A DNA stretch of 64,000 nucleotides from Brachyspira pilosicoli (GTDB lineage: Bacteria > Spirochaetota > Brachyspiria > Brachyspirales > Brachyspiraceae). The stretch lies in the NCBI RefSeq assembly GCF_036997485.1, contig NZ_JAWLPU010000001.1:992001-1056000 (forward strand), given 5' to 3'. Below the pieces are notes generated by a model that saw only the letters and a list, made by a program, of their open reading frames with translations, ran no database searches and had not been told where the DNA came from. The translations under genes were made by a program, and so were the position numbers. Positions 10,426 to 19,500 of the stretch are shown piece after piece (within the stretch, counting starts at the first letter, position 1; each line of letters opens with the position of its first letter).

Positions 10426-10427
10426 AT

Positions 10428-10572
10428 TTTTTTATTCAACTTTTTCCCGCCGCAAAAAGTTGCAAAAAGTGCAAGTACTATGGGTTTATATATTGGGAAT
10501 ATGTATTAGATATAAAATGATATTTCTAATGCAATTCATTTCAAGCAAACCATAAAACTAAAAACTTATCAA
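10428..10572 (-). repeat. Intergenic repeat, B-type tail, reversed and partial
   Basis: Begins TTTTTTTATTCAACTTTTT, then CCCGCCGC, AAAAAGTTGCAAAAAGTGC and the spacer AAGTACTATGGGTTTATA; CAACTTTTT pairs with AAAAAGTTG. It lacks the head. Together with the previous unit it fills the gap between gdhA and the convergent selD. Confidence 0.75.
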
Positions 10573-10582
10573 TATTAATTTA

Positions 10583-11647
10583 TTATTTAGTAAGATGTAT
10601 ATATTCTCTATTCTTTTTAGTTACCCTTCCAACAATAGCCGCACAATCAATGCCCTCACGCCATAAATCAGCAAGCATATTCTCAGCATTATCCTTATCT
10701 ACACATATAAATAATCCGCCAGCCGTCTGAGGGTCAAAAGTAAGCATCTTTAAGCTATAATCCACATTCTCATCAACTAAAATATTCTCACCAACATAAC
10801 GCATATTTGTAAAAGCAGCTCCAGGTATGCATCCCATATCCAATACCTCATAGCTCTTATTAAACATAGGCAAAGCTGATGTATTTATCTCTATAGTTAC
10901 ATCACTCGCCTTAGCCATCTTATAAGCATGCCCAGCAAGCCCAAAACCTGTTATATCCGTAGCACATTTTGCTTTATATTTATTCATTATAGCACAAGCC
11001 TTTTTATTTAAAGTACTCATAGCATTAAATACATCTGTAATAGCACTTTCTTTTATTAATCCCTGCCTCATAGCAGCTAAACAAGCACCTGTGCCAAGAG
11101 GCTTTGTAAGTATTATAATATCTCCATCTTTAGCAGCAGAGTTTGTAGTAATATTATTAGGGTTAGCGAAACCAATAACAGCCATACCATATTTAATTGT
11201 AGCATCTGTGATAGTATGCCCTCCTACAACCAATACGCCTGCTTCTGTAGCTTTGTCCTGTCCGCCTTTTAATATTGTAGCAAGTGTATTGAGAGAATTT
11301 TCTTTTGGATACATTGTAATATTTAAAGCTAATTTCGGCTCTCCTCCCATAGCATATATATCGCTTATAGAATTACAAGCAGCAATCTCTCCAAACAAAT
11401 AAGGGTCTGCCACAACAGGAGGAAAAAAATCTACTGTAAATATAATAGCATTGTCATCTGAAATCTTATAAACTCCAGCATCATCTCCTATATCAACATC
11501 AGATAAAAGATTAGAATCTACTTTTGTTTTTAATATAGGCGATAATGTCTTTTCAAGCAAATCTGGCGGAATTTTTGCAGAACATCCGCCTTCTAAAGCA
11601 CAGGATAATAATTCTATTTTCTCTTCATTATTTTCTATATCTTTCAT
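10583..11647 (-). CDS. selD: Selenide, water dikinase (selenophosphate synthetase)
   Basis: Makes selenophosphate from selenide and ATP, the selenium donor for selenocysteine and 2-selenouridine tRNA. The catalytic pair is Cys22 and Lys25 in GGCSAK (the counterpart of E. coli Cys17/Lys20), so this enzyme uses Cys and not Sec. Other signatures are DIGDDAGVY, FTVDFFPPVVADPY, GGHTITD and CATDITGFGLAGHA. The ATG at 11647 is preferred; a TTG seven codons upstream (11668) contains the GAGG that could serve as ribosome site. No selA, selB, selU or tRNA-Sec lies in the window, but the gene implies selenium use elsewhere. Confidence 0.95.
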   Translation of the reverse strand: MKDIENNEEKIELLSCALEGGCSAKIPPDLLEKTLSPILKTKVDSNLLSDVDIGDDAGVYKISDDNAIIFTVDFFPPVVADPYLFGEIAACNSISDIYAMGGEPKLALNITMYPKENSLNTLATILKGGQDKATEAGVLVVGGHTITDATIKYGMAVIGFANPNNITTNSAAKDGDIIILTKPLGTGACLAAMRQGLIKESAITDVFNAMSTLNKKACAIMNKYKAKCATDITGFGLAGHAYKMAKASDVTIEINTSALPMFNKSYEVLDMGCIPGAAFTNMRYVGENILVDENVDYSLKMLTFDPQTAGGLFICVDKDNAENMLADLWREGIDCAAIVGRVTKKNREYIHLTK

Positions 11648-11830
11648 AAATAATATTGTATACCTCAAAATAGTTAATTATTTATAATTATATTTAAACA
11701 GTTAAAAATGTCAATTAAGGTTTTTTGGTGTATGTGCAAATTAATGCATAACAAATTGTAATATAAAAACTTATGCTTTTATTTTTTATAAATTAATTAT
11801 AAAACTACTTTAATGCATATTAAACAAAAC

Positions 11831-12550
11831 TTATTTTTTTCCGTCTTCTGGAAATATCATGTAAATCTCTGATAATTTTGTTACTATCTTTTGAACTTCT
11901 GTTGGATTATATACAGCGAATACAGGAACATCTCCATTTATTAAATCAGATATAGCTAAAAACGAACGGGTAAAAAATATTCTATAATCTCTTCTTGCAG
12001 AGCCTGGACCGCTTCCTATATTATGGTCGTTTAATATATAAGCCTTATATCCAACATCTGTTTTATAGTATCCTACTCTTACAGTTCTTGGTATATACTC
12101 TCCATAATTTGGAAAATAAGCTCTATATTCATTCAATAACTCTCTGTAATATTCACCGTTTTGCGGTATTAAAGAATCATATATATATAATGCATAATCT
12201 TCTTCTTTAAATGAAGTAGGAGGATTATAAGTTCCATTTGTATAATCTTTGTAATCTTTATAATCTATAGTTTCAGATATTTTGTTTGCTTCAAAAGTTT
12301 CTTTTATTATTCCATCTTGATATACATTCACAATAATTTTATCTTCGCTTATATCAAAGTTGATTGATGCATTATATATTTGTGCTTCGGTTGATGTAGT
12401 ATTTACTCCAAGTTCATAGCATAATAGATTTCCGTTTTCTAAGTATATATTTCCATACTTGCTTGAATATGTTCCTTTATAGTTTGGATTATTTGGAGAG
12501 GAACAAGATAATAATAAACAACATATTAAAGTTAAGGCTATTTTTTTCAT
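11831..12550 (-). CDS. Predicted lipoprotein, unknown function
   Basis: A 239-residue protein with a lipoprotein signal: MKKIALTLICCLLLSC, lipobox LLSC with Cys16 as the lipidation site. Residues 17-110 contain short strands (YKGTYSSKYGNIYLENGNLL), suggesting a small beta-rich domain. The rest has no motif I recognise; GSGPGSARRDYRIFFTRS is Gly/Arg-rich. Single gene on the minus strand, divergent from the TetR gene. Confidence 0.8.
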   Translation of the reverse strand: MKKIALTLICCLLLSCSSPNNPNYKGTYSSKYGNIYLENGNLLCYELGVNTTSTEAQIYNASINFDISEDKIIVNVYQDGIIKETFEANKISETIDYKDYKDYTNGTYNPPTSFKEEDYALYIYDSLIPQNGEYYRELLNEYRAYFPNYGEYIPRTVRVGYYKTDVGYKAYILNDHNIGSGPGSARRDYRIFFTRSFLAISDLINGDVPVFAVYNPTEVQKIVTKLSEIYMIFPEDGKK

Positions 12551-12683
12551 AAATTATTTTTAAACTCTGCTATTTTTATAACTTAAAGAAATTATTATAA
12601 TAAAATATTGATATTTTTCAATTTAAAAGTTTACATTATTTATATTTATAATATAATAGTATAAAATAATTTGTATTTTGGGT

Positions 12684-13286
12684 ATGTTTATGAAGGATTC
12701 TCATCATAATAACAAATCAACTTCAAAAGTTAATAAAACTAAAAAAATATTAGAGGATGCTTTAGGTACTTTACTTGAAGAGAAGCCTTTTGAAGAAATT
12801 AGAGTTATAGATATATGTTCAAAAGCTAATATGCATAGAAGCACATTTTATACTTATTTTAATGATAAATATGAACTTTTAAAATCTAAATTAGATGAGT
12901 ATGAAGCAAAATTTTTAGAGGATTTGCAAAGATACAAAATAGAAGATAAGTTAAAAGACTTTCATATAGATATAATGATAAAGATTCTTCAATATTTCTA
13001 TTTTAATAGAAAATATTTAAAGATTATTTTTCAAAACAATAAAGATAACAGCATTACAAAAATACTTCAAAAATATTTAGAATCTTATGTTATAGAAGGT
13101 GTAAAGGATATGAAGCTTGCTAAACCTGATAAGCCTTATTTCTTTAATGTGATAGCAGCTTTTTATTCTGGAGCTTTTATTACGGTAATTAGTGAATGGA
13201 TTTTAAATGATTGCACTATCAAACCTCAGGAACTTGCTGAGTGTATATCAGATATCATTATGCAAAGAATTTTTGTGTATGAATAA
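12684..13286 (+). CDS. TetR/AcrR family transcriptional regulator
   Basis: About 200 residues. The N-terminal helix-turn-helix domain is clear: TKKILEDALGTLLEEKPFEEIRVIDICSKANMHRSTFYTYFNDK follows the TetR pattern including the FYxYFxxK end of the recognition helix; here it is quoted as motif, split at ICSKANMHRSTFYTYF. The C-terminal half (FYFNRKYLKIIFQNN, AFYSGAFITVISEWIL) matches the TetR_C_8-type dimerisation domain. ATG codons at 12684 and 12690 are both possible starts; a TTG at 12678 is less likely. It has no obvious partner gene: the divergent lipoprotein or the downstream small proteins could be targets. Confidence 0.88.
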   Translation: MFMKDSHHNNKSTSKVNKTKKILEDALGTLLEEKPFEEIRVIDICSKANMHRSTFYTYFNDKYELLKSKLDEYEAKFLEDLQRYKIEDKLKDFHIDIMIKILQYFYFNRKYLKIIFQNNKDNSITKILQKYLESYVIEGVKDMKLAKPDKPYFFNVIAAFYSGAFITVISEWILNDCTIKPQELAECISDIIMQRIFVYE

Positions 13287-13400
13287 ATCTCATATTTTTT
13301 AATAAATAAGCAAATAATTTACGATAATATTTACATAATGTTTTTACTTTTACTAATTTTATTTATTTTTATTAGTATGAGTATATTATGGAGTATAATT

Positions 13401-13931
13401 ATGAAAAGAGTATTATTTTGTTTGTTGTTATCTATTAGTTTTTTTAGTTTATTGAATGCTCAAAATATTACAAAGGATAGTGAATATTCACAAAATTGGG
13501 TTAGTTTCATTAACAGAAAAACTATAGATATGCAAGGGGCTCTATATGAAGGAATACCTGGAGGCAATTTAGTATTAATTTCAGGAAGGTCTCCTTTTTT
13601 ATTGGTCAAAGAGTATCATTTTTTGGGTGCAAGATCTGATAGTCAAGTTTATTATACGCATCAAGTACCTTTAAGTTATTTTTATGAATCTGCACCTACT
13701 CTTGGAGTAGTGTTGGTTGAAGGATATGCCTTGAACGGTTCTAAACTAACTAGGTATATAAATTATATAGATAGCTATAAAGCAAAGCTAAAAAAATGGG
13801 AAGATAATAATATTATATCAAGTAATAATACAAAGGTTGCAAAACCAGATGCTAAATGGACAGAATATCCTATACCGCAGCCTGAAGATGTTAACTGGGC
13901 TGAAGGTTCTTATGCTGGAGAATTGTATTAA
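13401..13931 (+). CDS. Exported protein, paralogue of the next gene
   Basis: A 176-residue secreted protein. The start at 13401 gives a classical signal peptide (MKRVLFCLLLSISFFSLLNA, cut before Q) and has GGAG 9 bases upstream; upstream in-frame ATGs at 13338 would only add a hydrophobic leader. The C-terminal half shares a pattern with the downstream gene: VEGYALNGSKLTRY, then YKAKLKKWEDNNII, then AKWTEYPIPQPEDVNW. No known domain is recognised. Confidence 0.75.
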   Translation: MKRVLFCLLLSISFFSLLNAQNITKDSEYSQNWVSFINRKTIDMQGALYEGIPGGNLVLISGRSPFLLVKEYHFLGARSDSQVYYTHQVPLSYFYESAPTLGVVLVEGYALNGSKLTRYINYIDSYKAKLKKWEDNNIISSNNTKVAKPDAKWTEYPIPQPEDVNWAEGSYAGELY

Positions 13932-13943
13932 GGTTTTAGCAGA

Positions 13944-14465
13944 GTGCAATATATATTTATTATAGCTGTAATAGTTATTGTAATTTCTGTTTTATTTTTT
14001 ATCACTAACAATAGAGTTATATCTTATGACAAAGATTGGATTAAAGTAATTAAAAGAAAAGCTGTAAATGGTGATAAGAAATATGTATTTGAAGAGAATG
14101 GCGATATTGTTATAGATAATAAAAAAAAACTTACTTTAATAAAGGCTAAAAATAATAAGATGGCTGTTTATAGCAATACAGATTTCATTAATAAGTTTAT
14201 GCTTGTATTTTCAGCCTATAGTTCTATCAAAGTTACTTTTATGGAAGGATATATTGTAGAGAACGATAAACTTTATTATACTTATGCTTATAAATCATCG
14301 TATTATAAAAAGCTTAATGATTGGATGAAGAATAATGGGGTTTTTGAATCTAAGGAAGTATGGGTGGCAAACAAAAAAGTTAATTGGAAAACTTTTCCTG
14401 CTCCAAGAGAAAATGATATAAATTGGGAGAAGAAAGTTTTAATAGGAGATATAGTTAAAATATAA
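13944..14465 (+). CDS. Membrane-anchored paralogue of the upstream exported protein
   Basis: A 173-residue protein starting at GTG 13944, 12 bases after the upstream gene. Residues 3-22 form a hydrophobic anchor (YIFIIAVIVIVISVLFFI) with no cleavage site. The soluble part repeats the pattern of its neighbour: MEGYIVENDKLYYTY, YYKKLNDWMKNNGVF, VNWKTFPAPRENDINW. Tandem duplication is the simplest origin, one copy secreted, one anchored. Function unknown. Confidence 0.7.
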   Translation: MQYIFIIAVIVIVISVLFFITNNRVISYDKDWIKVIKRKAVNGDKKYVFEENGDIVIDNKKKLTLIKAKNNKMAVYSNTDFINKFMLVFSAYSSIKVTFMEGYIVENDKLYYTYAYKSSYYKKLNDWMKNNGVFESKEVWVANKKVNWKTFPAPRENDINWEKKVLIGDIVKI

Positions 14466-14550
14466 AAAAAGAAAGTTTTTTTATTGTATTGCTATAGCAT
14501 TATTGTTAATAGTATTGTATAATAATAAAAATTTATTTATGGATTTATAT

Positions 14551-15744
14551 ATGAAATTAAGATTATCTAAAAGAGCATTGCAAGAAGATTTTCAAGGCGA
14601 CTTTGTTAAGATGATGTTAGAGGTTGCTGCAAAGGGTAATTTAATATCATTTGCAGGAGGGCTTCCTAATCCTTCATCATTTCCTGTGGAAGCTGTAAAA
14701 GAGGCTTGTATTAAAGTATTATCAAATAATGGGGCTGCTGCATTACAGTATAATAGTGTTGATGGTTATTTGCCTTTAAGAGAGTTTATAGCTAACAGGT
14801 ACAAAAAAAGCGGTATTAATTTAGAGGCTAAAGATATTATTATTACAAATGGTTCTCAGCAGGCATTGGATATTATAGCTTCTGTGTTAGTTGATGCTGG
14901 GGATAATATTATGCTTGAAGACCCTTCATATTTGGCTGCTTTACAAACTTTTCACTTATATAATGCTAATATTCAAACAGTAAATCTTAAAGAAGATGGT
15001 GCTGATGTTGAAGAAGTTAAAAATGTGATAGAAAAATATAATCCTAAATTCTTTTATTCTATTCCTACTTTTCAAAACCCAACTGGTATAACATATACTA
15101 ATGAAGTTAGAGAAAAGATAGCTAATATAGTAAAGAAGAGCGATACTTTCTTTGTAGAAGATAACCCTTATGGAGAATTAAGATTTAAAGGCGAGCATCA
15201 AAATTCTTTTGGTAAATTGTTAGGAGAACAGGCTATACTTCTTGGTACTTTCTCAAAGACAGTAGCACCTGGTTTAAGATTAGGCTGGATTGCTTCACCT
15301 GTAAAAGAGCTTGTTACAAAAATGAAAGAGTATAAACAGCTTGTAGATATGCATACTAATATATTTTCTCAGATGGTTGTTGCTGAATATTTAAAAGATA
15401 ATGATTATGATGAGCATATAAAAACAATTATAGATTTATACGGCAAACAATGTAACTGTATGCTTGAATGTTTAGATAAATATATGCCTAAAGATATGCA
15501 TTGGACACACCCTGAAGGCGGTATGTTTATATGGGCTACATTGCCTAAAGGTTTAGATGCAATAGAATTAGGTAAGAGAGCGGCAGAGGCAGGAGTTGCA
15601 GTTACAGCTGGGGAGCCTTTCTATGAGAGAAAAAGAGGAGAGGGTACTTTTAGATTGAATTATACTAATTCTTCTTTTGAGAATATAGATAAAGGTATAT
15701 CAATACTTGGTAAAGTAATAGAAGACATGAAAAAATCTCAATAA
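14551..15744 (+). CDS. PLP-dependent aminotransferase (class I/II, LysN/2-aminoadipate type)
   Basis: A 397-residue fold-type I aminotransferase. Visible are FAGGLPNPSSFPVEAV near the N-terminus, TNGSQQALDIIASVL (phosphate/cofactor region), FYSIPTFQNPTGI, VEDNPYGELRF (Asp and Tyr around the pyridine ring), and the PLP lysine in GTFSKTVAPGLRLGW. This set is typical of the branch including 2-aminoadipate and aromatic/branched-chain aminotransferases and the C-terminal domains of MocR regulators; there is no DNA-binding domain here. The ATG at 14551 is chosen because homologues begin close to KLRLSKRA and GGA lies upstream; ATG at 14539 and 14503 are alternatives. Confidence 0.88.
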   Translation: MKLRLSKRALQEDFQGDFVKMMLEVAAKGNLISFAGGLPNPSSFPVEAVKEACIKVLSNNGAAALQYNSVDGYLPLREFIANRYKKSGINLEAKDIIITNGSQQALDIIASVLVDAGDNIMLEDPSYLAALQTFHLYNANIQTVNLKEDGADVEEVKNVIEKYNPKFFYSIPTFQNPTGITYTNEVREKIANIVKKSDTFFVEDNPYGELRFKGEHQNSFGKLLGEQAILLGTFSKTVAPGLRLGWIASPVKELVTKMKEYKQLVDMHTNIFSQMVVAEYLKDNDYDEHIKTIIDLYGKQCNCMLECLDKYMPKDMHWTHPEGGMFIWATLPKGLDAIELGKRAAEAGVAVTAGEPFYERKRGEGTFRLNYTNSSFENIDKGISILGKVIEDMKKSQ

Positions 15745-15772
15745 TTTTCCTTATTATTATAATATATTTAAA

Positions 15773-15801
15773 GGGCGGCAATGAAGCCGCCTGTTTTGTT
15801 T
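15773..15801 (+). terminator. Intrinsic terminator after the aminotransferase
   Basis: GGCGGC/GCCGCC hairpin with loop AATGAA followed by TGTTTTGTTTT. Confidence 0.88.
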
Positions 15802-15824
15802 TAAAGTAAATGTAATATATATAT

Positions 15825-16690
15825 TAAAAAATTTTTAAGTTTTTATTTGTGGTGACTATTATTTCTTTTATAAATATTCATAAGATATAAAGATAAAGTA
15901 CTTACACTTTTTAATTCTTTTTGCTGTGGGAAAAATAACAATAAAATTTTTATTTTTTATACTTGCGGTGGCTTTGCCCCCACACCCCCAGTTCTTTTAC
16001 CAAGTAGGTACCTTTCGGTATTGGTATAAAAGAACCAAAAGAACTGCATTTAATGAAGTATAGCTTTTTATATATAACAAAATATAAATATTATTTTAGA
16101 TTTATATATTCCAAACATACAAAGTTAAAGTGCTTGCGTTTTTTGCAACTTTTTTGAGCGACAAAAAAGTTGAATAAAAAACTTATTATATATTTTAAAA
16201 CTTTTAAGTTTATTATTTTTTATTTTCATATTTTGGGGACTAGTCCCCAATCCACTACTTCTTTTGCGACCGAAGGAAGTGCCCTTGTGGCGTGGCCAAA
16301 AGAAGCAAAAGGACTGCATTTTTTAGTCTAATATACAAGCATTATTTTATACCTAATATATATTCCAATATATAAAGCTAAAACACTTGTACTTTCGCGA
16401 AGCGTGCCAGAAGGGCGAAAACTTTGACGAAGTCCGCACCGCGTAAGCTACGGGAAAAAGTTGATATAAAATAATTGTTTTAATATGTTCTGAAAATTTT
16501 TAACTTTATTTATTTTGGTTATTTGCAGGGCTTTGCCACCTGCTAAGCGTGCCATTAGGGTACACACTCACAGTTCTTTTGCTGCCAAAAGAAGACTACT
16601 TCATGGCAACAGAAGAAAGTGTTTTAGGTAACCAAGGGAAGAGCTTACGTGTATGTAGCTATATGGTAAGTTGAAAAGCAGTGAAAAGTT
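15825..16690 (+). repeat. Tandem array of intergenic mosaic repeats (about four units)
   Basis: Four partial or complete B-type units head to tail. Landmarks: a degenerate unit at 15830-15950; GTGGC-TTT-GCCCCCAC head and GTTCTTTTA/TAAAAGAAC arms at 15965-16045; CAACTTTTTTG/CAAAAAAGTTG stem at 16146-16172; TTGGGGACTAGTCCCCAA palindrome at 16233-16250 with CTTCTTTTG/CAAAAGAAG arms; GCGAAGC mini-hairpin at 16397-16403; a final degenerate head ending near 16690. Nothing coding is seen in 15801-16764. Confidence 0.85.
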
Positions 16691-16764
16691 ATATATAATT
16701 TATTAATAAAATGCTTTTTTAAATATAGAAACTTTTATTATAATTTAAATAGGGAATTAATAAA

Positions 16765-17358
16765 ATGAATGAATTTGAAAAAATGATTAATGGATTTGAA
16801 TATAAAAGTACTGGAAAAGATTTAGAGGAGATGAGAAATAAGGCTAAAGATTTATGTTTGGATTATAATTTATTAAAGTCTAATCAATTAGAAGAAAAAG
16901 AAAATATTATTAAGGAATTATTTGGCAAAATAGGTAAAAATTTTGGAATTACTGCCCCATTTTATTGTGATTATGGATTTAATATAGAGGCTGGAGATAA
17001 TCTTTATATTAATCATAACTGTGTAATATTAGATTGTGCTAAAGTTAAATTTGGAAATAATGTATTAGTAGCTCCAAACTGTGGTTTTTATACTGCTGGA
17101 CACCCTATAGATATAGAGAGAAGGAATAATTATATAGAATATGCTTACCCTATATCAATAGGCAATGATGTATGGATTGGTGCTAATACAATAATTTTAG
17201 GCGGAGTAAAAATAGGCAATGGTTGTGTTATTGGGGCTGGAAGCGTTGTTGTAAAAGATATACCTGATAATGTTATTGCTTTTGGAAATCCTTGCAAGGT
17301 CATTAGAGATATAACCGATGAAGATAAAAAGAAATGTTTAGATTGGAATAGAAAATAG
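16765..17358 (+). CDS. Sugar O-acetyltransferase (LacA/Maa, hexapeptide-repeat family)
   Basis: A 197-residue left-handed beta-helix acetyltransferase. The N-terminal Mac domain is present (TGKDLEEMRNKAKDL ... LGKIG-like), followed by hexapeptide turns, the catalytic His in YTAGHPIDIERR, and ISIGNDVWIGANTIILGGVKIGNGCVIGAGSVV before the usual PCKVIR end. Such enzymes transfer acetyl from acetyl-CoA to galactosides, maltose or glucose. AGGGA precedes the ATG. The gene is flanked on both sides by long tandem arrays of the intergenic repeat and has no operon partner. Confidence 0.93.
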   Translation: MNEFEKMINGFEYKSTGKDLEEMRNKAKDLCLDYNLLKSNQLEEKENIIKELFGKIGKNFGITAPFYCDYGFNIEAGDNLYINHNCVILDCAKVKFGNNVLVAPNCGFYTAGHPIDIERRNNYIEYAYPISIGNDVWIGANTIILGGVKIGNGCVIGAGSVVVKDIPDNVIAFGNPCKVIRDITDEDKKKCLDWNRK

Positions 17359-17367
17359 ATTTTAGTA

Positions 17368-18062
17368 TTTAGTGAAAATTTTTAAGTTTTGTTTGTGGCG
17401 GTTTTACTTCGGCACTCATAGTTTCTATTGATATAAAAGAATCTTATATCCTTCGGATACGCTTCGCGAAGAACTGCATTTTTATTATAAATTTTATAAT
17501 TTAATTGTACATTAAAAGGCACTTCCCCGCACGACTAAGAAGTTATAATTAAAGCATAACATTATCGTGCGGCAAGGTGGTACAGCTCGTACGCGGGAAA
17601 AAGAACAATAAAAAATTTGTATAAAATAGTAGTTATAATATATACTAAAAGTTTTTAAGTCTGTCAAAAATATTTTTATGTTTTTTTATTCTCGGGGACT
17701 AGCCCCCGCACCCCCACTTCTTTTATTGATATAAAAGAAGCAAAAGAACTGCATTGTTTAGTTTAAAATATTGGTATTATTTTATACTAATAAATACTCC
17801 AAACATACAAAGCTATAGCACTTGTACTTTCGTGAAATGTATACGAATAAGCAAAATAATTTGCACTTTTTGCAACTTTGACGAAGTCCGCACCGCGTAA
17901 GCTGCGGGAAAAAGTTGATAGAAACTATTTTAATATATACTGAAAAATTTTAACTTTTTTATTTTGGTGTTTGCATGGCTTTGCCACCTGCGAAGCGTGC
18001 CCGTAGGGTAGCACCACAGTTCTTTTGTTGCACAAAGAAGCAAAAAGGCTGTATTTTTAGTT
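17368..18062 (+). repeat. Tandem array of intergenic mosaic repeats (A unit, B unit, partial unit)
   Basis: First unit is A type: degenerate head at 17390-17440, CCTTCGG and GCTTCGC cassettes at 17449-17470, A hairpin at 17527-17572. Second is B type: CGGGGACTAGCCCCCG at 17693-17708, CTTCTTTTAT/ATAAAAGAAG arms, CAACTTT ... AAAGTTG tail at 17871-17918. A third head at 17940-18060 includes GCGAAGC at 17990-17996 and GTTCTTTTG/CAAAGAAG arms. No gene is seen. Confidence 0.86.
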
Positions 18063-18159
18063 AAAATATTTTTAATTAAAAAAGTCATAAAAAATTACTA
18101 AAGCCTTTTTTCATTAAACCGAAACTTAACATAAGTATTATTTTATTAGGATTATAATT

Positions 18160-18588
18160 ATGAGCATGTTTGCAGATACAACTTATGCCAAAACTATGAC
18201 TATTGCTAAAAAGCTATTAAATGTTTATGGGCTTAGAGCAGAAGTGATAGCAGACAATATAGCTAATGTTTCTACACCAAATTTCAAAAGAAGCGATGTT
18301 ACTTTTGAATATCAATTAGCAAGAGCTTTAGACAGCGAGAAATATGACGGCATTGAGGCAAAAAGAACAGACCCAAGACATTTTCCTTTTAATATGCCTA
18401 TGAATTATAGCGAAGTATCTCCTACAATTACAGTAGATTATGATACCAACTACAGAAACGATAAAAACAATGTTGATATAGATAAAGAGATGGCTGAAGA
18501 AGCTAAAAACACTTTACGCTATCAAATGTTTTCACAAATAGTGAATGCTCAATATAGAGATATTAGAAGAATGATAGGCAATGCTTAA
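18160..18588 (+). CDS. flgB: Flagellar basal-body rod protein FlgB
   Basis: A 142-residue proximal rod component. It has the N-terminal motif shared by rod/hook proteins, LRAEVIADNIANVSTPNFKR, and the C-terminal helix TLRYQMFSQIVNAQYRDIRRMIG. First gene of flgB-flgC-fliE; in spirochaetes these build the rod of the periplasmic flagellum. TAGGA lies upstream of the ATG. Confidence 0.95.
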   Translation: MSMFADTTYAKTMTIAKKLLNVYGLRAEVIADNIANVSTPNFKRSDVTFEYQLARALDSEKYDGIEAKRTDPRHFPFNMPMNYSEVSPTITVDYDTNYRNDKNNVDIDKEMAEEAKNTLRYQMFSQIVNAQYRDIRRMIGNA

Positions 18589-18639
18589 AAATATTGTTAA
18601 TTATTTTGATAATTAATCATTTTGAAGGAGAGAATTAAA

Positions 18640-19101
18640 ATGGGAATATTTTCAATAATTAATACATCTGGAAGCGGTTTAACTGCCCAAAGAACAAGAC
18701 TTGATGTTATAGCAGACAACATAGCTAATGTTAATACAACACGCACCACAGAGGGCGGAGCTTTTAGAAGAAGCAGAGTAGTGTTTAAGCCAAGAGATGA
18801 CGGCAATAAATATAGAAGTCCTTTTTTACCAGAAGCTTTGCAGCCTAATGTTGGTACTGGGGTGAGAGTATTCAGCATAGAAAAAGATATGGAAACTGCA
18901 ACAAGATTTGTTTATGACCCTTCACACCCTGATGCTATAAAATATGGTGAGAAGGCTGGATATGTAGAGATGCCAAATGTTAATCCTGTTACAGAGATGG
19001 TTGATATGATGGAAGCTTCAAGGGCTTATGAGGCTAACTCTACTATGATTCAATCGGCTAAAACTATGTTTGGAAGTGCTTTGAATATTATTAGATATTA
19101 A
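18640..19101 (+). CDS. flgC: Flagellar basal-body rod protein FlgC
   Basis: A 153-residue rod protein with SGLTAQRTRLDVIADNIANV near the N-terminus and the C-terminal VEMPNVNPVTEMVDMMEASRAYEAN signature region (read as VNPVTEMVDMMEASRAYEA). The start at 18640 is decided by AAGGAG nine bases upstream; a TTG at 18622 would place that ribosome site inside the gene. It follows flgB after 51 bases. Confidence 0.95.
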   Translation: MGIFSIINTSGSGLTAQRTRLDVIADNIANVNTTRTTEGGAFRRSRVVFKPRDDGNKYRSPFLPEALQPNVGTGVRVFSIEKDMETATRFVYDPSHPDAIKYGEKAGYVEMPNVNPVTEMVDMMEASRAYEANSTMIQSAKTMFGSALNIIRY

Positions 19102-19121
19102 TTATATATAAGGATATTTTT

Positions 19122-19481
19122 ATGGATATTAACAGCGTAATGAGTGCTTATTCTAAAACAGGTAATGTTGGTGATAATTATGGATTTGTATTAAAGACTA
19201 CGGACCCTCGTCATTATGGACCAGCTCAGATGTTGAGAAGAAGTTCTAACAATGATTTGATAAGTAATTTTGGTACTATGCTTAGCGATGCAATAGAATC
19301 TGTTAATCAGAAGCAAGTTGATAAAGATAATATTATAGTTCAAGCAGGAATTAGACCTGATCAGGTTGATGTTTCTGATGTAATGAACGCTATTGCTGAG
19401 GCTGAATTATCACTCAGTTTTACTAAAGCTGTAGTTGATAGAGCTGTAAGAGCTTATCAGGAAGTAACTTCATATAGATAA
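19122..19481 (+). CDS. fliE: Flagellar hook-basal body complex protein FliE
   Basis: A 119-residue protein linking the MS ring to the rod. The C-terminal FliE signature is clear: PDQVDVSDVMNAIAEAELSL, FTKAVVDRAVRAYQEV. Preceded by AAGGA and 20 bases after flgC. In many bacteria fliF follows; here two uncharacterised genes follow instead. Confidence 0.94.
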   Translation: MDINSVMSAYSKTGNVGDNYGFVLKTTDPRHYGPAQMLRRSSNNDLISNFGTMLSDAIESVNQKQVDKDNIIVQAGIRPDQVDVSDVMNAIAEAELSLSFTKAVVDRAVRAYQEVTSYR

Positions 19482-19500
19482 TTTTTTTAATAAGTAAATA

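Noticed and set aside
10583-11668. Selenocysteine-containing SelD
   Set aside because: The active-site position is a Cys codon in GGCSAK and no in-frame TGA is present.
16233-16250. Rho-independent terminators formed by the GGGGACTAGTCCCC palindromes
   Set aside because: The hairpins are strong, but no T tract follows directly; they may still affect transcripts, yet cannot be called intrinsic terminators.
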